From assembly GCA_016648135.1 (NCBI GenBank), contig JADDOH010023184.1, positions 1-64,000 of the forward strand: DNA of 64,000 nucleotides, given 5' to 3'. Each line of letters begins with the position of its first letter. The stretch's first letter is position 1. Both the position numbers and the translations under genes were made by a program. Of the stretch, positions 1 to 12,500 are shown in pieces. The notes under the pieces are model-generated. The model had not been told where the DNA came from. It made no database searches and saw only the letters and a program-made list of their open reading frames with translations. The stretch is from Agrypnia vestita. Its lineage: Eukaryota; Arthropoda; Insecta; Trichoptera; Phryganeidae.

Positions 1-13
1 GATCAGGACGCTC

Positions 14-352
14 TTAAGATCTCTTACGCTTATTGGCCCTCCCTTTGCTCGTTGTTTGAGATCGGCCCTCCAGAATGTCTTCTCCCATCTTGGCACAACT
101 AGGAGAATGGTGCCTCTTGCCAGGTTCAAGTGCGCCAGTACTCTTGGGATGAGATTCGGCGGCGGAAATACCCAGGCCCGCTCGTAATCCCAATGCTGAC
201 TGAATGCGTTGAGATAGGAGGCCGAGCAATCGGTTGAGTCTAGCGACACGTAGTTCGGCACCACATGGGCGGTGGCCGATGCGAAGAGGTCGATCTGAGG
301 ACGTCCCCATATTCGGAATATTTCCTCTATCGCTGGTTCCAGGAGGTGCCAT
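14..352 (-). pseudogene. Start of tyrosine recombinase frame, DIRS copy 1 (cut by window edge)
   Basis: 112 codons on the minus strand, beginning [14 protein letters not shown] and matching the beginning of the recombinase frame of copy 2 (54558 onward). The frame overlaps the end of RT/RNase H in another phase. The catalytic core lies beyond the left edge, so its state in this copy is unknown. Called pseudogene because the element as a whole is defective. Confidence 0.7.
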
Positions 353-1640
353 TCCGGGAGTGGTGTCCCCCGTGAGAGTCGGTCCGCAATCCCGTTGTAT
401 CTCCCTGGAATGACTGCGCTGTCAGAGATATTTCCTGCTGGTCGATAAACTCTAGGAGGTCTCGAGTTATCTTCAGAAGGCCCAATGATCTTGTCCCCCC
501 CTCCTTGTTGATGTAAGCCACTACTGTCTTGTTGTCTGTTTGCAGTAGGGTCTTCGTTCCTCTTAGCAGGTAAGCGTGATCCCTGATCACTGCGTAAACA
601 GCGAAGGCTTCTTTCTGGTTGGAATGCCACCGCATCTGCTCTGGGGACCACTGGCCTGATATCGTCTTGTCGTCCACCTGGCCGCCCCAACCTGCGTCCG
701 CTGCGTCTGTAGTCAGGAAGTGGGAGAAGGGGGCTTCGTGTATTGGGCAGGACTCCCCTACGGCCTCCAACCACCACTCTAGGTCTTGCCGAACCGCGGC
801 TGGAAGCTCCACTTGTCTGGATGGCTCGTGCCTTTGCAGCTGGCGGCTGAATCTCTGCAGTCTTCGGCAATGCAAACGACCCCGAGGGGTGGCGAAGTTT
901 GCGAAGTTGAGTCTCCCCAAGAGGCCTAGAACCTGCTTGGGGGAGCAACTGCCGGCCTCGATCGGGCGGCGCAGTACTTGGCGAAGGCCAGAGCACCTGC
1001 GGTCCGAGAGGGATTTCTGGTTGGCTTCGGTGTCCCAAGTTATGCCCAGAAACTCCAGCTTTTGTGTAGGTATAAGGATACACTTGTCGCGGTTGATGCA
1101 CCAACCCAGATGCTGGAACAGATTGACCGTCTCTACTGCCTGGGTCGCTAGCAGGTCCCTTGACTGATTGGCCAGAAGGAAGTCGTCCAGGTAGACTACG
1201 GTCCTTATTCCTCTCTTCCGCAAGAGTCCCGCTAGCCAGTTTGACAGCGTTGCGAACATTCTCGGGGCTGATGACAGGCCAAAGGGCAGGCAGGTCATCT
1301 GGAGAAGTTCCCCTTGGTAGTACAGTCTCAGGAACTTTCGGTGCGATTCTGCTATTGGTCGGTGAAAGTATGCCTGGGTTAGGTCGATTTTCACCAACCA
1401 ATCTTTGGGCTGGAGGAAGTCTGGGACCCGAAAGTGGTTGAACAGCTTGAAGGGTTTCGCCTCCACAAAGGCATTCAACGCCTTCAGGTTGAATATCGGC
1501 CTTAGGGTGTTGTCCGACTTCGGAGTTAGAAACAGATTTGAGATGAAGCTCGGAGAATGATCTGCTCTTTCCAGCACGCCTGACATCTTCAGGGCCTGAC
1601 TCGACATGTCTCGAGACTCCTTCGTGCTGAAGCTGCTCAA
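327..1640 (-). pseudogene. DIRS-like reverse transcriptase/RNase H, copy 1 (frameshifted)
   Basis: 437-codon open frame on the minus strand. RT motifs are visible in order: KIDLTQAYFH (motif A aspartate), LPFGLSSAPRMF (motif B), VYLDDFLLA (catalytic YLDD). RNase H follows with [20 protein letters not shown] and LLQTDNKTV, supplying the D-E-D residues. This copy keeps the whole RT core, unlike copy 2. It is still broken: a missing base near 412 throws the frame after SLTAQ, so the C-terminal part is lost, and a 6-bp loss removes two residues near the start. The sequence upstream of 1640 is deleted between gag and RT (about 190 bp relative to copy 2, joined at a GGCC microhomology). Confidence 0.92.
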
Positions 1641-1879
1641 CAGCTGCCTGGTGGGGAAGACTAACGGAGGTTTGGCCGTGGTCTGCCTTCCGGATAGGTC
1701 TCCTGTTCGGGTTCCCTGGGCCTCGCTCCCTGTTCCTCGGCTCCGGCAGAAAGGGCTTACGGGACTGGAGGTATCCCTGGTTCGGAGCTCGACGAGAAGT
1801 TGACGGCTGGGGCTGAGATGTTGACGGTTGGGCCAGGTTTCGGGTTGCGGGCGAGACCATCACCTTCTCCTGGCCCCCG

Positions 1880-2704
1880 TTCTTTATGATATACGCCGAT
1901 AGCTCTTCCCTATTGAACAAGTATCCCGAGCTTGGAGGGATTTTGGCCGCACCTTCTCGCACGAAAGGGTCTTTGAAGCCCTCCAATATGGCCTTTCGCC
2001 GGTTCAGTATACACTCTGCCCGTCTGCCGCACACAATCTGCAGGATGTCGTCCGAAATCTTATTGTACGGAGCATCGCTGGTGAACATCGACTGAATCCG
2101 CTCGAAGAGAGCCGAAGCGGAAGATCCGTGCCGGGTTCGGATGCCCAATTCACCAGCGATTGCATCCCGTCTCTCAGGGCTCTGGGCGAGCAAGGCGTTT
2201 GAAAGCGCGGCGAGCGATCTTTCCAGCAAGCCAGTATGTGTCGGCGCGTTATCGACCCTTCTCAAGTCGTCGTTCACCGACAATTCCACAAATGTGGGAG
2301 TCGCCGCGTAGGTTCTCTGCGTTTCCGCATAGCGAACGCCTGACCACTCGTCGGAATCGAAGTGTTGCAACTCGAGATCTGTTCGATTCGCTTCGGGTCC
2401 GCTCTCGGTACTGGCGGCTCCTTCACGACCGTGCTGAGCTTGCCGAACTCCAGCGTATTCTTCGCCCTTCTGAGGCTCGGCGGCGGCTGAATAAAGGGCG
2501 CATTCGTGTTCCGGCGTTGGCGGCGTTGTTGATGCAGGGGCCGCGCCGCCCGCTAACAAGGCCTCCGTCAGAGCAGTCACCTGTTTTAGCAGGTGGTCTA
2601 CACGCGGGTCGTATGCTACGCGGCGTCTCTTTCAACTCGGTTCTTCGAAAGAAGATCCGTCATTCGAGGATACCGGCGAAGGAGCTTGCTCGTCCGCCAT
2701 CTTG
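1880..2704 (-). pseudogene. gag-like ORF1 of DIRS copy 1, broken
   Basis: Begins on the minus strand with ATGGCGGACGAGC at 2702. The same protein as ORF1 of copy 2: an acidic/basic head with KRRR, alanine/proline-rich stretches, then a region encoding [10 protein letters not shown] and [22 protein letters not shown] interrupts it after EPS near 2630, where copy 2 has CGA. Downstream this copy keeps a segment around 2100-2160 in one frame, which copy 2 has lost. No zinc knuckle is visible. Role inferred from position only (DIRS ORF1 is usually called gag-like). Confidence 0.75.
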
Positions 2705-2902
2705 TTAACAAAACGTTTGACGAAATTCACGGGATTTACACTAAAATATCAACGTCCTGTCGCACTATGTTAAAAATTTGTATAGTCTAATGTTTGTTAA
2801 CCTAGGGATCAAAAATTAAGGGGGTAGGTTGCAATAGAAACACAAAAAATCACAACAAAAGTTGGCGTGTCAAAACGCGTGCCGAATGGCGCGAAACAAT
2901 GA

Positions 2903-3072
2903 CGTTATATGAAAGAAAAACCGTTGCGCGGACGAAACCGGAAACAGGGATACCAGCGGGAATAAATTGTCGCAAACAGGGAATCAGAGGGGGTAGGAAC
3001 GCGTGTCTAGTGGCGAAACAGCAGGCTGTTCTCTCATAATGGATTCCAGGCGTCGAGACGGAACACAAAATA
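2903..3072 (-). repeat. Terminal inverted repeat of DIRS-like copy 1
   Basis: Outer end of copy 1. Positions 3031-3071 match 56005-56045 and the reverse complement of 51906-51946 exactly. Moving inward the match to copy 2 continues with scattered changes, for example around 2921-2935 and 3001-3016. Beyond 3072 the sequence is AT-rich RyR intron. Confidence 0.9.
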
Positions 3073-3415
3073 TAGCAATTTATTTACACATTGTGTTCAC
3101 GGTTTTTACATAGTATACAAGTGCAAGCCAAAATGAAATATGTAAACTTGTTCAGAACCAAAATAAGAAGTTTTGAACTGATTATATATTTGAACGATGA
3201 ATAGATTATAATTCTTCCGATCGTGTAATTATTATGTTAATGAAACAATTCCCCAAGGAGCGATTTCAATAAGAAATAAATTTGGAGGGTCTGTATAACA
3301 AATAAATGCAATCCAAGTTTGGTGATTCTAAGATTAGACATGTGGATTTGTACAGCTAAAGAAACAGACAAAATAAAGCATTTTGTAAGTACAGTTAGTG
3401 ATTAATGACTTTCAG

Positions 3416-3540
3416 CGGCCTGGAAGCACTGCAGGAAAACAGACGACATTCTCTCTTCTTCGCTTCAGTCAACCTGAACGAGATGGTGATGTGCCTTGAG
3501 GACTTGATCAACTACTTTGCCCAGCCAGAAGAAGATATGG
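3416..3540 (+). CDS. RyR: RyR exon 1 (window numbering): N-terminal RIH solenoid
   Basis: Acceptor TTTCAG, donor G|GTTTGT. The first base closes a codon opened in an exon left of the window (probably S of [14 protein letters not shown]); ends at EEDM plus one base. Followed by a 101-base intron with two T-runs. Confidence 0.95.
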
Positions 3541-6500
3541 GTTTGTAATATAGACCACATGTTTTTTTTTTGCAGATTATGAAACCTATTTTTTTTTGGA
3601 TAGTTTAACCATCTTAACGAAATTAAAATAAATGCTTGCAGAACATGAAGAGAAACAGAACAAATTCCGTGCCCTGCGCAACAGGCAGGACCTGTTCCAG
3701 GAAGAGGGCATCCTGAACTTGATCCTGGAGGCCATTGACAAGATCAATGTCATCACATCCCAAGGTTTCTTGGCCGGGTTCCTGGCCGGAGATGAATCCG
3801 GGCAGAGCTGGGAGATGATCTCCGGCTACCTTTATCAGTTGCTTGGTACAGTTTTATTACATTTAATTGACAGTAATATATTTTAATTTAAAATGCAGAA
3901 CTTAAAAAATATTTTTAATATGAGTGCATTTCCTAATATATTATATTTCCTATTTATCACATTACATTACATTATTATTACATTATTCCTATTACATTTC
4001 CTAATATATTAAAATAAGGAGAGTGAATGAGATGAATAAATATTTGCTTTAATCATTCTGATATATGGACTAAGTCTTTTATGTTTAATCGTTCTGAGTG
4101 ATATCAAGTGTGAATTTTACATAAATTTGGAGGTGACTATGCTAACTAATAGATAACATAAATGAAATGATTTACTTACCATTTGTTAATTAATTTATTT
4201 ATCTTGTTTCAGCTGCCATAATTCAGGGAAACCACACAAATTGTGCGCAGTTTGCCAATTCCAATCGTCTCAACTGGCTCTTTTCTCGACTGGGCTCCCA
4301 GGCTTCGGGGGAGGGTACCGGAATGTTGGATGTGCTCCACTGTGTGCTGATTGATTCTCCCGAGGCCCTCAACATGATGAGGGTGAGTTAAGGGATTTGA
4401 TTGAAAATTTTGAATTTTGACAAATGTGGTTATCAAAACAGTTGTTCTTGTAGAGATTTATAATTATTTTATTCTCTTTTTTTAGTACTCTTTTACACAG
4501 CTGATAATTAAGGAACATATTTCGTACTTCGATAGTTGGTAAATTGGGTGCCCTACTATTAATTCAAATTCAAATGTTTATTCAATGTTCAATGTTACAA
4601 ATGTTTACAGTGTTTACAAAATTTAATGAAGCTTTTTTCATTGTTGTTGAGTGTCTTGGCAGCAAGTAAACACTAAATTGATTTGACGCCCTGCCTGCTA
4701 CACTAGTAATTTACTGTATTATAGCAGACAGTGCTCTTCCAGTAGTATAATGTTCAAGAATATTTATTATTTATATAACATTTGTGAATAAATCTTATTG
4801 CCAATTAAAATTAAGTAATAGTAATAATTAAATGTTTACAATTTAATAATGGTGTTAATTAATTATATTATAGACAAAGGAAAAAAAATGATCTGAATAG
4901 GATATTAATAAAATAAAATAAAATAAAACAATTAAAAGTATTTAAAAAGATGACAGTAACAGTAAGACAGTAAGTGAAAAAAATGATCTGAATAGGATAT
5001 TAATAAAATAAAATAAAATAAAACAATTAAAAGTATTTAAAAAGATGACAGTAACAGTAAGACAGTAAGTGAAAAAAATGATCTGAATAGGATATTAATA
5101 AAATAAAATAAAATAAAACAATTAAAAGTATTTAAAAAGATGACAGTAACAGTAAGACAGTAAGTGAAAAAAATGATCTGAATAGGATATTAATAAAATA
5201 AAATAAAATAAAACAATTAAAAGTATTTAAAAAGATGACAGTAACAGTAAGACAGTAAGTGAAAAAAATGATCTGAATAGGATATTAATAAAATAAAATA
5301 AAATAAAACAATTAAAAGTATTTAAAAAGATGACAGTAACAGTAAGACAGTAAGTGAAAAAAATGATCTGAATAGGATATTAATAAAATAAAATAAAATA
5401 AAACAAAAGTATTTAAAAGGATGACAGTAACAGTAAGACAGTAAGTGACAGTAAATGTTCTTGTAGGAATAGTATATTTTAAATTTAGTTTATATGATGG
5501 CTTTTAATAGGTTTTGGGCATGCTTCCTTCCCTTTTCATGCAGCCAGAGTTTCACTTTAGAAGAAAAATACGCGAGACTATGGCTACATGTTTTAAGTTT
5601 AGTGTTAAGAGTATTGAATGTTTTTGGTGCTTGGAAGAGGTGAAATCTTTGTGAAAAAGTTTTTTTGAATTTTGGTACAAGATAGTTGCAGTTCACCTGT
5701 GCCCTTGTTGAATGTGAGTGAGTTATTTGTTGGTGATCTTGTTTATGTCGGAAAAAATATTTTAAAGTGTTGAGTAAATATGTTTGATTGATGTCCAGGA
5801 CGTGACATTCTCTGAAAAGTTCTTCTGAAGGAAAACGAAATGGCTTTTTATGAAGAACTCTCAATACCATTTTCTGGGCTTTGCTTAATGAATCTAATAT
5901 AGTACAAGCTGCACCACCCCAACTGACAGTTGCATAATTAATGAGTGAGTGACACAGTGCATAGTATACTATTCTTCTTGTCGATGCGTCGAGTACATCT
6001 CTAATTTCTTTGAAAAAATAAACAAGCTTTCTTATTCGGATTGTAAGATTCAAAATATGTTTTCTCCAGTTTAGATGCTGGTCTATGTACACACCTAGAT
6101 ATCGTATATCTTCCGTTGTCTGCAGATTAGTACAATCACAGGGTTTATCTTTTGATTGACATGTGTGAATCAGTAGATTTTTGGGCTGCTTTATTACTGT
6201 TCTTTTACTGATGGAGAAACACATGTATTTTGTCTTTGAAGCATTTACTGTTAGTAGATTTTTGTCAAGCCATGATGTTATTCGATTCAATCCACTTTGT
6301 GCCTTTTTTAAAACATCTTCCCAGGAATCATCTTGAAAAAGAAGCACTGTGTCATCTGCGAAAGAAATTATTTTACCGTTTTCTAAATTGGAGTTACACA
6401 TTTCATTGACATATATGAGGAAGAGCGTGGGTCCCAAAACACTTCCTTGCGGTACTCCATATGATGTTTTGTGGAGGTTGCTGCAGTGATCGCCCGATTT

Positions 6501-9500
6501 AACTACCTGAACCCTGTTATTTAGATAATCTTCAAACCACGCCAAAGCCGTCCCCCTTATTCCCAAAGCTGATAACTTGTGCAGCAGCAGTGGATGAGAC
6601 ACCGTATCGAAAGCTTTGGCTAGGTCCAAAAATATACCAATACAACGTTTGTCTTTATCTAATTGTGTAACTAAGAATTCCGTTAGTTGACATATTGCAT
6701 CTTCTGTTGAGAGTTTTGATTGGAACCCGTATTGATTGTTGGAGATTATTTTGTGAATATCCAGGTATTTTAAAAGACGTACTTTAACTATCTTCTCTAA
6801 GATTTTAGAAAAAATACTTAGGAGCGATATAGGTCTATAGTGGCTCGGATTACGGGGATCACCACCCTTGAATATTGGACAGATTCTAGCCAGTTTTAGT
6901 GCATTTGGAAAGATACCCGTTGAGAGACTTTGATTGAATATATAACAAAGAGGCTTACTTAATTGGTCTTTATTATACTTCACTACTTTTGCTGTTACCT
7001 CATCGTTTCCAGGGGCACTGTTAGACTTTAGGTTACTAATAATTGCAGCAATTTCATGAATGGAGGTTGGAGCAAAGAAAAATGAATATGGATTTGCTGA
7101 ATTTAAATTTGTTTTAAGGTTTTCTTCAGTAGTTTTTAGACGAGACAAAATATTTTGTGCTAAATTTTTACCAAGCGAAGCGAAATGCCCGTTTACATTA
7201 TCTAGCACTTCAGTAATGGCCTTATCCTCAGTAGCATGATTTTTGTTTGGAATCAGCATATCACATATATCATTGCTTCTAGTATTTTGTGTAGAAGTCA
7301 TTTCTCTTATAATTTCCCATGTTTTCTTTGCATCACGTTGATTTTCTTTTATAATATTTTTGTAATATAAGTGTTTAGCGGATTTGACCGCTCTATTACA
7401 AATATTTCTATACTTTTTGTAAAAGTTTTGTAAGCCGACATTTAGAGGGTTAAGTTTAGACTGTTTGTGTAACACATCTCTCTTATTTATGCAGTTAACT
7501 AAACTTTCAGTTATCCAAGATTTCTTAATTTTTTTCCTCGATTTATTAGATATATGTTCTTGATTTTTTTTAATGTGGCTTTGTAGAATATACAGGAATT
7601 TTGAATATGATGTATTAGCATCATTAGTCTCGTATACTGGTAACCAAGTTTCTTTTTCCAAGTCTTTTTTTAGCATTTCAAAATTTAGTTTGTGTCGGGG
7701 TTTTGTATAAGGTTTTGTATTTATTTTTTGTGTTCCAATATCAATCATTACTGGAAAGTGATCCGTGATAGTAGTTTCACATACAATTCCTTTCACCAAG
7801 AATTTGCTTTTAACCATAATATGGTCTAAACATGCGTTACCTCTTGTTGGGTTGCTGATGGCAGGAACGAAACCTAACGAAAGTTCAGCTAACATGGATA
7901 GGTATTCAGATGCATTTGTAGTGGGAGTACTTGCAGTTATGTCAATGTTTATGTCACCTGCAATGATCATTGTTGGGTTTTTGGCCATTGTGAGTAGCTC
8001 TTCAGAAAGAGAATTCGTGAATTCATACGCATTTTGGAAGGACGGTGGTCGATAAATCCCATATATGTAGGTACCATTACACAAATTAAGTTTTAAACAA
8101 TTGGCGTCACTTATATCTGGTTCAGTTACTTCGACATTTAGATTTGCTTTAATGTATGTTACAACACCGTCATTTTGGTTATAATGTTTGGAGGTTTTAT
8201 GCCCGGTGTATCCTGGTATCGTCTGTATTGTGTCTTTATCTTTTAACCAGCATTCCGTAAGAATAATGATTTGAAAGTCTATATTTAGACGATGCAGTAG
8301 TACAAGAAGTTCGTCAAAATTATGATTTATGCTTCGTATGTTCATATTTAGAATCTTAAGTGTGCTAGTGCCTCTACAAAAATGTTGTTTACAGTTTTCT
8401 GGTTGGTCCACAGTTTTAGTGGTAATTGGTTCAAAGGAATCTATTTGGTTTACCAGATCAATTATATTAGCCATTCCATATCTTTCTGTAGTAAATTTGG
8501 ATGATTTTTTTTGTTACACCAACATTCTGTACAGGTAAATATATCCGAATCATATTGTGTGCATGTTTCAGGTAAGGGGACTATTATAGTTTGCGAAAGA
8601 GCGAATGCCTCTATATCTACCGCGAGATTATTAATATTCATCTTTGTCACTCTGATGTCATGGGTACCGATCTGTAAGCTTTTAAAGTGAAAAGGTTTCA
8701 TTAAGAGTTGGTAGTAAATACCTACATATTTGCAATGTACATGATTGTTACAGGATGCGGGTACATAGGGTAAGTTCATTTTACAGGAGTAGAATTGAAT
8801 TAAGATATTGCTTAAACTTATTTTTGAAAGAATATTTTGCTATGTAAGTGAAATGATAATGGTTTGTTATGAACTGTATTACCTAGGTATATTGTGGTAT
8901 TACTATCAAGGTAGGTATATATTTTATAAAAAGTATGTGTTGGAAACAAAAATAAAAAGAAGTTTAAGAATGTTTTATGATTGCTTAGAATGATCTTATT
9001 GTCGAGTGTGTATAGTGTGTAGTGTATTAGAAAGGTTCCCCGTTTCCTCATTTTAATTATCGTCCGTCCTGATAAAGTAACAGTGGTATGGAAAATGGTT
9101 GACGTTAAAATAATAAATATAGTTTATACAGTGCATTGGTTTTTTAATTTTAATAATTCTGTCGAACCACAAAGTTAATGCTAAAGACATCAAAAACATT
9201 AATTAATGTTACTTTAACTTGGAAAAATGAATATTTTTGCAATTTTTCTTACATTAATATCTGTCAAAATTGTCAAACATACACGAAGATTACCAGAACA
9301 AACCTAATACAGTAAAACTCCGTTAATTTGAATCCTGATAATTGGTAATTCACCATAATTCAAAAATTGTCATACCCACAGGTCCCAAAATGTTAATTTC
9401 ATAGTAGGTTAACAGCGATAATTCGAAAACCTCGGTAATTCATAATTCGAAATAATTTTAAGCCCATTGCGCCACAAATCCATACATTTTAGTTCACATA

Positions 9501-12500
9501 TGATTTTTTTTAAATTTGGCAAAAAAATAAATTATTGCAATTTGTTTTGCAAGTGAGTAATAGAAATATTGCGTTCTTTGTATTAGCATTATAAGTATTG
9601 CATTTCCGAAATGATTTCTTAAAATATGCAAAATTACGGACCTTTTTCATGAATTTTATGTTTTTTGGCGAATTTTGCAATTTTTTATACCTTGAATTTC
9701 GAATTACCAAGGTTCTATTGTAATATGTACTGCTACGTCAGGGTTTATTGTTCACTGAAAGTTGAAGCGCGAAGTGGAGAGAGATAACTGTAATGCAAAA
9801 TTATTATTGATGGAATGATTGCAATGGTAGATTTTTAAAGATATAATAACTAAACATCCTTTACGCAGTATTTTATTTGTTTTTTCTTCTAGGACGAGCA
9901 TATTAAGGTCATCATATCCCTTCTTGAGAAGCATGGAAGGGATCCCAAAGTACTGGACGTTCTTTGTTCACTGTGCGTTGGTAATGGAGTAGCAGTTAGA
10001 TCTTCGCAGAACAATATCTGTGACTACCTGCTACCTGGAAAGAATCTGCTTTTACAAACGCAGCTGGTAGACCATGTTTCCAGGTAAATATTAACGTAGT
10101 CATTTTGGGAATGTCTTCAATTCAAATTCTGACTCTCGATTTCAAAGCTGAGTAGTCTAAATTATTATTTTGTCTTCATATATCACCTTAAATATCATGA
10201 TTCAATTTAAACACCATAATTTTGGTAAAATATAAATGGTCGCAAGGCAGGTGTCACAAATTTCTATTTAGATTTTTGAAGTATAATCTGTATAATATCA
10301 CTAGTAAAAATACAATTCTTTATTTAATATACATACATAAGAGCGCCGTCAGTTGTGACATTTATAGCTCAAAATGTGCTGAAAAAAGCTATCACTATAT
10401 CTTTCGCTGCACTTAAAAAAGAGATGTATGATTCAAATTGCAATGTAATGTTTGTTACTCAATATATATATACTTAAAGAATATGTACCGCATTATTTTT
10501 TATTTTATAAATAAATATAAGAAAAACTGTCGTCTTGTTGCATTTTTTTTTTCAAAATTTGATGCCCTTTTGTGTGAGAAAAATGATATTTCTTTGATGT
10601 CTTTGTCGCTGCCTTTTTCACTGTTTCTATAGTTTTTGCGGCTGTCAAATTGTTAGTCTCAATAGCGTTGTCAAATTTGTATACATTTTCGGGTTTCCGG
10701 ATGTTTCGCGAATGTATTAGTTTATTCCAGTATTTGCTTAATTTCCAATTTACTGTAAATTGTTGAGTGTTGAGAAATCCTTAATTATGTGTAATTTCTT
10801 CTTGTGACAAGATCTTTTCCACAGATTTTTTGAAATGCATAAATAAGTATTTTTAACAGTTGCAACTAGCAATAAAAACATTATTCTACCGTATTAAACT
10901 TTCATTGTACTTCTAGTGTTCGTCCCAATATATTTGTTGGGCGAGTGGAGGGTTCCGCTGTCTATCAAAAGTGGTACTTTGAGGTGACGATGGATCATAT
11001 TGAGAAGACAACGCATATGATGCCACATCTGAGAATCGGTTGGGCTAACTCAAGCGGGTAAGAGTCTAACTCTAGTAGAAAATAATCTCGTATCAACTAA
11101 AAAAATTAAAATCAAATATTTCAATCTTTTTAAATTTAAGTTTTTAAAATAATCGAAAATTTTAGCTACGTTCCCTATCCGGGCGGCGGAGAAAAATGGG
11201 GAGGGAACGGAGTGGGAGACGATCTGTACTCCTTTGGTTTTGACGGAGCTTACCTGTGGTCTGGAGGAAGGAAAACTTTGGTCAATCAGTCACACCAGGT
11301 TGAGCCTTACATCAGGAAAGGTAGGTGGCCTATTTGAAGGTATAAACTTTCAATTCAGCTTTTATACTCGTAAATATATTCACTACTCCGGTTGGGCCAA
11401 ATGTGTTAATGTCTAAAAAATAAAATTTGAATTATTGAGAATGTTAATATGATGAGAAATTCAGAGATTGAGAGCAACCAAGCTGTGATCTATATATGTA
11501 TGTATTTCAAAAATAGTCAAACAAAATTAAAAATTTTCAGTTCCCATTTAAGTCAGGAAGATTATTGTTCACAATGTTCAAGTGCCTGATCCTGTATATC
11601 TGGGGGCATCTTGGACATGGAAGATAAGGCCATCTAAGCAGTTGCTATTTCTCAAAGGACTTTTCCATGTACATTTCCATTTCCCACATATATACTCTAC
11701 TAAAGTATTTAATGGGGTTCTATATAATTTCCATTTGGTTTGTCGCGGCTAGTAATGTTCAAAATCCTTCTACTATTATTGTTAAACCGATCACACATGG
11801 TACTCTTATTTAAGATTTTTTCTGATTGTATTAATGGTTAGTAGAGTGTATGTTTTATAAGAATGCCCTCCGAATACACTGATTGACTGTGATTTGTCAC
11901 ATCTCCACACGCAAATCTAACATATCATCGCTTTGACTACCGATTCCATACTGACTACCGATTCCATACTGAGGTCAAGCGTCTCGCATTCCAACCAATC
12001 CGGTCACTAATTCATGAACGTTATGCATAGCATACACCAACTTATCAATATTTTTACACTAACTGAGATATAACTCAAATCATCGATATAATCAGATATA
12101 AATCTCAAATCAGTGTGTCACCAGTTAAAATAACATCACTACTTGGAGTGTACCTTAAGCTATTTTTTTACATAGCTTAATTATCGCTTATTTCAGGTGA
12201 TGTGGTTGGTTGTGCCCTCGATTTGACAGTTCCAATAATCACTTTCATGTTCAACGGGCAGAAAGTATCCGGAAGCTTCCGCAACTTTAACCTGGATGGA
12301 ATGTTCTTCCCAGTCATCAGTTGTTCTAGTAAATTAAGGTGAGCGGTAAACAATAAACAATAATGTTCAACCAAGAGTTTGTAACAAACATAATGAAATA
12401 ATTAGTGAGGTTTTATCATTAAGGCTTCCTCTTGAAACTACATCTTTTCATATTCAACTTTCAGTTGTCGATTCCTGCTGGGAGGTGAGCATGGTCGTCT

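Larger units (their letters stand above)
1..3072 (-). mobile_element. DIRS-like retrotransposon copy 1, 5' part, cut by window edge
   Basis: Tyrosine-recombinase retroelement lying antisense to RyR. Reading on the minus strand from 3072: inverted terminal repeat (3072 to about 2903), leader, gag-like frame from the ATG at 2702, reverse transcriptase/RNase H (1640-327), and the start of the recombinase frame (352-14), which then runs off the left edge. The last 41 bases of the ITR (3031-3071) are identical to the outer end of copy 2, while the inner part of the ITR differs at several sites, so the copies are related but not identical. GC content is far above that of the surrounding intron. The copy is dead: nonsense codon in gag, an internal deletion between gag and RT, and a frameshift in RNase H. 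Confidence 0.93.
4876..8785 (-). mobile_element. Non-LTR retrotransposon (LINE), Jockey/CR1-type, apparently coding-competent ORF2
   Basis: Element on the minus strand in RyR intron 3. From its 5' side: a short ORF1-like frame (8779-8462), ORF2 with AP endonuclease and reverse transcriptase (8474-5490), then a short 3' UTR ending in the 95-bp tandem array. There is no poly(A); the end is built of AT-rich repeated units, as in CR1/L2/Jockey-group elements. The true 5' end is not clear; 8786-9307 shows no coding sequence I recognise. I could not find a convincing target-site duplication. Confidence 0.9.

Noticed and set aside
619..2708. Several + strand open frames of 65-182 codons
   Set aside because: They are antisense shadows of the GC-rich DIRS copy 1, whose real frames are on the minus strand.
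4876..5455. CRISPR array
   Set aside because: Contiguous tandem units without spacers, eukaryotic context, attached to a LINE.
7765..8055. Plus-strand 96-codon frame
   Set aside because: Antisense shadow of the LINE endonuclease domain.
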